Assembly: GCA_020434645.1 (NCBI GenBank)
Contig: JAGRAK010000046.1
Location: 1-10,139, forward strand
Length of the DNA stretch: 10,139 nt
Direction: 5' to 3'
From: Bdellovibrionales bacterium
GTDB lineage: Bacteria > Bdellovibrionota > Bdellovibrionia > Bdellovibrionales > UBA1609
The notes under the pieces: generated by a model
The model's input: the letters and a program-made list of their open reading frames with translations, nothing else
The model's database searches: none
Told to the model about the DNA's origin: nothing
Position numbers and translations under genes: made by a program
In this document: piece by piece, positions 6,848 to 10,139 of the stretch
Numbering within the stretch: position 1 is the first letter of the stretch
How the letters are laid out: the number at the start of each line of letters is the position of its first letter

Positions 6848-7174
6848 TTAAACGGCGAAACTTGAGCCGCAGCCGCAAGATTTTGTGGCGTTTGGATTTT
6901 GAAAGATAAAGCCTTTTCCGTTTAAGCCGCCTTCAAAATCAAGAGTCATGCCGAGAAGATAAAGTAGGCTTTGATCATCAATGACAACTTTAGCTCCAGC
7001 TGACTCAAAAGATTTATCTTTTTCAGAGAGAACTGTATCAAACTCCATTTTATATGAAAAACCCGAACAGCCACCGCGCTTTACTTTAACTCGCAAGAAA
7101 GCATCACTTGAGGCATTGTCTTCGGCCTTAAGCTGAATGATTTTTTTGGCTGCTGATTCAGAAACTGTGATCAT
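6848..7174 (-). CDS. iscA: IscA/ErpA-type iron-sulfur cluster carrier
   Basis: 108 residues, standard for A-type carriers (HesB/IscA/SufA/ErpA). The three cluster-binding cysteines are in place: Cys36 in RGGCSGFSYKMEF, and Cys100 and Cys102 in the C-terminal SCGCGSSF, after the typical NPNA turn. These cytosolic dimers receive [2Fe-2S] or [4Fe-4S] clusters and pass them to apo-proteins. The exact subgroup (IscA, ErpA or SufA) cannot be fixed without a tree. It sits 43 bp downstream of iscS in the same direction, so it can be read from the iscS transcript. It also has its own promoter candidate, placed so that the RNA would be leaderless, and there is no Shine-Dalgarno sequence before the ATG. 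No iscU lies between or beside the two genes. Confidence 0.9.
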   Translation of the reverse strand: MITVSESAAKKIIQLKAEDNASSDAFLRVKVKRGGCSGFSYKMEFDTVLSEKDKSFESAGAKVVIDDQSLLYLLGMTLDFEGGLNGKGFIFQNPNATKSCGCGSSFAV

Positions 7175-7186
7175 GATTTAGATCAT
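7173..7186. promoter_or_regulatory. FNR/CRP-family-like palindrome over the iscA start
   Basis: ATGAT-TTAG-ATCAT is a perfect 5-bp inverted repeat with a 4-bp centre. It carries the TGAT-N4-ATCA core of FNR-type sites (consensus TTGAT-N4-ATCAA) but lacks the outer T/A bases. It overlaps the candidate -10 box and the start codon, a repressing position. AT-rich sequence makes chance occurrence quite possible. Confidence 0.25.
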
Positions 7187-7209
7187 ATCATATTTGGCAT
7201 ATAAGTCAA
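7182..7209 (-). promoter_or_regulatory. Candidate iscA promoter giving a leaderless transcript
   Basis: On the minus strand, TTGACT (7209-7204) and TATGAT (7187-7182) are separated by 16 bp, each five of six matches to the sigma-70 consensus. The +1 would fall at about 7175, one base before the iscA ATG at 7174. This agrees with the lack of a ribosome binding site. Confidence 0.5.
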
Positions 7210-7217
7210 AATAAGGC

Positions 7218-8366
7218 CTATATGCTCAGGGCTTTATTTTTTTCGATCATTTTTATAATTTTAGAGGCGGCCGTGTCGAGTTCGGCCTCCGTAGTGAAGC
7301 GGCCAATGCCAAAGCGAACAGTCGCCCGAGCCAAAGCTGGAGGGAGCCCAATTGCTTCTAGGACATGAGAGGGGGCGCCTTGAGAGCAGGCTGACCCTGA
7401 ACTCACAGCAAGGCCTGAGAGACCAAGTGCAAATACGTCTGCCGATAAACCTTCAAAAGAAAAACTAGCATTTGAATAGAGTCGTGCAGTTCTATGCCCA
7501 TTTAGCTTCGCGCTTGAGACAGCTGACTCAACTTTTTCAATAAATTGATCGCGAAGTTTTGTTAGGCGTAGAATTTCAGTGGACATATTTTGAGTGCAAA
7601 TTTCGCAAGCCTTACCAAAAGCCACAATTCCGGGGACATTCAGCGTACCAGGTCGCAATCCGCACTCTTGAGCTCCGCCAAAAAGCATGGGCTCTAATTG
7701 AATTTGGTCGCGTACATATAAAAATCCAATGCCTTTTGGAGCATAAATTTTATGACCACTAGCTGAGAGTAAGTCTATGTTCATTTCGTCTACAGAAATT
7801 AAAGTTTTGCCTAATGCTTGCGCCGCATCGACATGAAATAAAATATTTTTAGATTTTGTGAATTGGCCAATTTCTTTTATTGGGTTTAACGTGCCGATTT
7901 CATTTTGCCCCATAATAATTGAGACCAGTTTAGTATGGGGAGTGATAGCTTGAGCCACGCTCTCTGCTGAAATTTGACCAAATTGATCGGGTTTTAGGTA
8001 GGTGACTAAGCAGCCCTCTGACTCCAGCTCGCGGGCAACATCTAAAACAGCCTTATGTTCAATAAGTGTCGTGATGAGGTGAACCGGCTCGCCTCGTTTT
8101 AAATAAGGTCGAATGATGCTAAAAAGGGCAAGATTGTTGCTTTCGGTGGCGCCACTTGTCCACACGATGTTTTTAGGTTTCGCCTCTATGAGCTCACTCA
8201 CTTGCTTTCGTGCTGTTTCAACAGCTTGGCTGGCCTCCCAGCCATAGGAGTGCGAATTTGAGGAGGCATTTCCGAAGGCTTCTTTGAAGTAAGGCAGCAT
8301 CGCCTCTAGTACTTCGGGGTCAGTAGGAGTCGTTGCGTTATAATCTAAGTAAATTGGGCGATTCAT
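7218..8366 (-). CDS. iscS: Cysteine desulfurase, IscS/NifS family
   Basis: 382 residues, PLP-dependent class V aminotransferase fold. It removes sulfur from L-cysteine as an enzyme-bound persulfide for Fe-S clusters and thiolated cofactors or tRNAs. The N-terminal LDYNATTPTDP (7-17) is the family opening. His104 in IEHKA stacks on PLP, Asp180 in FHVDAAQ contacts the pyridine nitrogen, and Lys206 in ASGHKIYAPKG is the Schiff-base lysine. Cys327 in SSGSACSQG is the persulfide cysteine on a flexible loop, so it belongs to group I (IscS/NifS) rather than SufS. It is somewhat shorter at the C-terminus than E. coli IscS (404 residues). AAGGAT sits just before the ATG. It is the promoter-proximal gene of iscS-iscA and divergent from the acyl-CoA dehydrogenase. 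The symbol assumes IscS rather than NifS function; no nif gene is visible. Confidence 0.92.
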   Translation of the reverse strand: MNRPIYLDYNATTPTDPEVLEAMLPYFKEAFGNASSNSHSYGWEASQAVETARKQVSELIEAKPKNIVWTSGATESNNLALFSIIRPYLKRGEPVHLITTLIEHKAVLDVARELESEGCLVTYLKPDQFGQISAESVAQAITPHTKLVSIIMGQNEIGTLNPIKEIGQFTKSKNILFHVDAAQALGKTLISVDEMNIDLLSASGHKIYAPKGIGFLYVRDQIQLEPMLFGGAQECGLRPGTLNVPGIVAFGKACEICTQNMSTEILRLTKLRDQFIEKVESAVSSAKLNGHRTARLYSNASFSFEGLSADVFALGLSGLAVSSGSACSQGAPSHVLEAIGLPPALARATVRFGIGRFTTEAELDTAASKIIKMIEKNKALSI

Positions 8367-8415
8367 ATCCTTTAATCTGTAGCGAAAACGAGCTATATTG
8401 TCGAGTTCTTATAAA

Positions 8416-8422
8416 GAAGGGG
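8416..8422 (+). promoter_or_regulatory. Shine-Dalgarno site that sets the acyl-CoA dehydrogenase start
   Basis: GAAGGGG lies five bases before the ATG at 8428. The longer in-frame start, TTG at 8398, would add ten residues and has no ribosome binding site, so the ATG is preferred. Confidence 0.6.
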
Positions 8423-8427
8423 CGCCC

Positions 8428-9636
8428 ATGACGACAGATGAGTTGAGACAGATCGATTTATTTAATCCCTCAGAAGAGCATAAGATGCTTCGAGCTGCGG
8501 TTCGCGAATTTGTAGTACGCGAAGTTGAACCTCAGGCACATGAATATGATCGTAAAGAGCTTTTTAATTTACCGTTATTTCGTAAGCTTGGGGAGATGGG
8601 GCTTCACGGCATTACAATTTCTAGTGAATATGGTGGCTCTGACATGGATGCGGTGTCAGCTGTTATTGCGCATGAGGAGCTCTCTTGGTCTGACCCTGGG
8701 TTTTGTTTGGCTTATTTGGCTCATGCCATGCTTTGCGTAAATAATTTTGCCCAAAACGGCGAAGAAGCTCAAAAAAAACGTATTCTACCAAAGCTCTGCT
8801 CAGGCGAGTGGGTCGGCGCGATGGCCATGTCAGAACCCCATGTGGGCACAGATGTTCTCGGTATGCTCACAACGGCAGTTGCTGATGGGGATCATTATAT
8901 TTTAAATGGTCGAAAAATGTGGATCACCAATGGCACGATTGATGAGAAGGGGACACCTGCTGATGCTGTTTTAGTTTACGCAAAAACTGGTGAAAAAAAT
9001 GGGCGGGCTCAGATCTCAACATTTATGGTTGAAAAAGAACATGCCGGATACACAGTGGGGCAAAAAATAAAAGATAAGACAGGCATGCGCGCATCAAATA
9101 CTGCTGAACTTGTGTTTAATGATTGTCGCGTTCCGCGCTCTGCCCTTTTAGGGAAAGAGGGTGATTCGCTTCACCATATGATGAAAAATCTTGAAATTGA
9201 ACGACTGACATTAGCGGCGATGAGTATTGGTATTGCTAAGCGCTCCCTGCAAATAATGAATCAATATGCACGTGATCGTGAGGCTTTTGGTAAGCCACTG
9301 GCTTCATTTGGGCAAATTCAAAAATACATTGGTGAAAGTTATGCGGAGTACATGTCGGCAAAGACATATGTGTACGATACAGCAAGAAAGTTAGATCTCA
9401 ACAAACCGGGGAACCGTCTCGATACCGATGGAGTGAAGCTCGTTGCAGCGACAATGGGAAAAAATGTAGCAGATCGAGCCATTCAAGTGATGGGTGGTTA
9501 TGGATATGTGGGTGAGTACAATGTCGAGCGTTTATGGCGGGACGCTAAGCTCATTGAAATTGGTGGTGGCACTATTGAGTCTCATCAAAAAAATATCACT
9601 CGTGATTTAGCAAAAAATCCTGAGTTGATTCTCTGA
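8428..9636 (+). CDS. Acyl-CoA dehydrogenase, isovaleryl-CoA dehydrogenase-like
   Basis: 402 residues from ATG 8428. It is an FAD flavoenzyme that oxidises an acyl-CoA to the 2,3-enoyl-CoA and passes electrons to electron-transfer flavoprotein. Three family regions are present: an N-terminal helical domain (~1-130); a beta domain with the flavin-binding AMAMSEPHVGTDV (131-143) and MWITNG (164-169); and a C-terminal helical domain with REAFGKPLASFGQIQ (284-298) and QVMGGYGY (353-360). At the usual catalytic Glu position of medium-chain enzymes (the EGT motif) this protein has IGGGT (378-382). A Glu is instead found in LEIERL (Glu258), matching the relocated base of isovaleryl-CoA dehydrogenase. 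A branched or short-chain substrate, as in leucine breakdown, is therefore likely but unproven. It is divergent from iscS and 10 bp upstream of cinA. Confidence 0.92.
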   Translation: MTTDELRQIDLFNPSEEHKMLRAAVREFVVREVEPQAHEYDRKELFNLPLFRKLGEMGLHGITISSEYGGSDMDAVSAVIAHEELSWSDPGFCLAYLAHAMLCVNNFAQNGEEAQKKRILPKLCSGEWVGAMAMSEPHVGTDVLGMLTTAVADGDHYILNGRKMWITNGTIDEKGTPADAVLVYAKTGEKNGRAQISTFMVEKEHAGYTVGQKIKDKTGMRASNTAELVFNDCRVPRSALLGKEGDSLHHMMKNLEIERLTLAAMSIGIAKRSLQIMNQYARDREAFGKPLASFGQIQKYIGESYAEYMSAKTYVYDTARKLDLNKPGNRLDTDGVKLVAATMGKNVADRAIQVMGGYGYVGEYNVERLWRDAKLIEIGGGTIESHQKNITRDLAKNPELIL

Positions 9637-9646
9637 TAAAAGTTTC

Positions 9647-10139
9647 ATGAAAACCGCCATTATCGCCATAGGAACAGAGGTTACCTCCGGAGAAGTTATC
9701 AACTCCAATGCGGCGTGGTTGGCAAGTCATCTTGAAGAAATGGGCTTTGAAGTTTCTCTTCATGTTGCGATTCCCGATGATCGGCAACAAATTTTGACAA
9801 CTCTTGATTGGGCACAGTCTCAAGTGGATTTATTAATTACGACAGGAGGACTGGGGCCTACAACAGATGATTTTACAGCCGAAGTCATTTCTGATTGGCT
9901 GCAGGTGCCATTTCAATGGAACGAAGAAGTTTGGGTGGAGTTGCAGCAACTTTACCAAGCACGAGGGCTAAAGGTATTGGAATCCAACAAAACAAAATGC
10001 TGGTTTCCTCAAGGGGCTATATTATTAAAAAATCCTGTGGGGTCAGCTCATGGTTTTTTGTTCCAGTCACAAAAAAAGAAAATTGCAGTTTTGCCAGGCC
10101 CACCTAGAGAAATCGAAGGAATATGGAAGGATTCGCTGA
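9647..10139 (+). CDS. cinA: CinA family protein, N-terminal part (runs off the window)
   Basis: An open frame from ATG 9647 gives 164 residues and continues past base 10139. It is the N-terminal MoCF/MoaB-like domain of CinA. Landmarks are AIGTEVTSGEVINSNAAWLA (7-26), the glycine-rich ITTGGLGPTTDDFTAEVI near 64-81, a KNPVGSAHGF segment, and LPGPPREI toward the edge. In full-length CinA this domain has ADP-ribose pyrophosphatase activity in some species, and the C-terminal domain is an NMN deamidase (PncC) used in pyridine nucleotide salvage. Whether this gene has the C-terminal domain cannot be seen. The start lies 10 bp after the acyl-CoA dehydrogenase stop without a clear Shine-Dalgarno sequence, so coupled translation is likely. 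Confidence 0.9.
   Translation, partial: MKTAIIAIGTEVTSGEVINSNAAWLASHLEEMGFEVSLHVAIPDDRQQILTTLDWAQSQVDLLITTGGLGPTTDDFTAEVISDWLQVPFQWNEEVWVELQQLYQARGLKVLESNKTKCWFPQGAILLKNPVGSAHGFLFQSQKKKIAVLPGPPREIEGIWKDSL

Noticed and set aside
6828..6848. ATCTG...CAGAT hairpin as a terminator for the ferredoxin operon
   Set aside because: It has only five base pairs with an 11-nt loop and no T-tract, and it runs into the iscA stop codon.
9596..9823. 75-residue minus-strand frame at the cinA start, and the plus-strand frame at 9895-10107
   Set aside because: Both are other-frame readings of the clear CinA coding sequence, which is open to the window edge.

Overview
The window reads as ordinary, densely packed chromosome from a Gram-negative bacterium with AT-leaning DNA. 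ZapA next to 5-formyltetrahydrofolate cyclo-ligase is a proteobacterial-type pairing. A full-length RNase Y, a 400-residue TyrS without large insertions, and a CinA-type protein fit a Bdellovibrionota or former deltaproteobacterial lineage better than an enteric one. That placement is an inference from gene content, not a sequence match. No mobile element, CRISPR array, tRNA or rRNA gene was seen.

Layout. Positions 1-1790 carry the 3' end of ftsY, overlapped by four bases (ATGA) by a Na+/phosphate cotransporter-family gene. Converging on it, with stop codons back to back, is a small secreted cysteine-rich protein of unknown function (1791-2201, minus). A 255-bp non-coding gap (2202-2456) holds divergent promoter candidates and several short repeats and hairpins. 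From 2457 a plus-strand block runs zapA, 5-FCL (fthC/ygfA), rny, tyrS, then a [2Fe-2S] ferredoxin with a disordered RGG/Q/N-rich tail. All spacings in the block are short: 37 bp, 11 bp, 2 bp and a 4-bp overlap. It looks like one operon for division, folate and RNA metabolism. Converging on it from the minus strand are iscS then iscA (8366 down to 6848). Divergent from iscS is an acyl-CoA dehydrogenase of isovaleryl-CoA dehydrogenase type, followed after 10 bp by cinA, which runs off the right edge.

How the genes may work together. The ferredoxin, IscA-type carrier and IscS desulfurase lie head to tail across a 58-bp gap and together suggest an iron-sulfur handling locus, although no IscU scaffold, IscR or HscAB chaperone is in view. 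The ferredoxin is also in the same transcription block as RNase Y, and its tail resembles RNA-binding RGG boxes. RNase Y here keeps its KH motif and the first His and the HD pair of its catalytic domain. It has lost several other residues that are normally conserved as metal ligands. The most interesting possibility in the window is therefore an Fe-S/RNA link: a redox-sensing, RNA-binding partner encoded beside an atypical RNase Y. This is a hypothesis.
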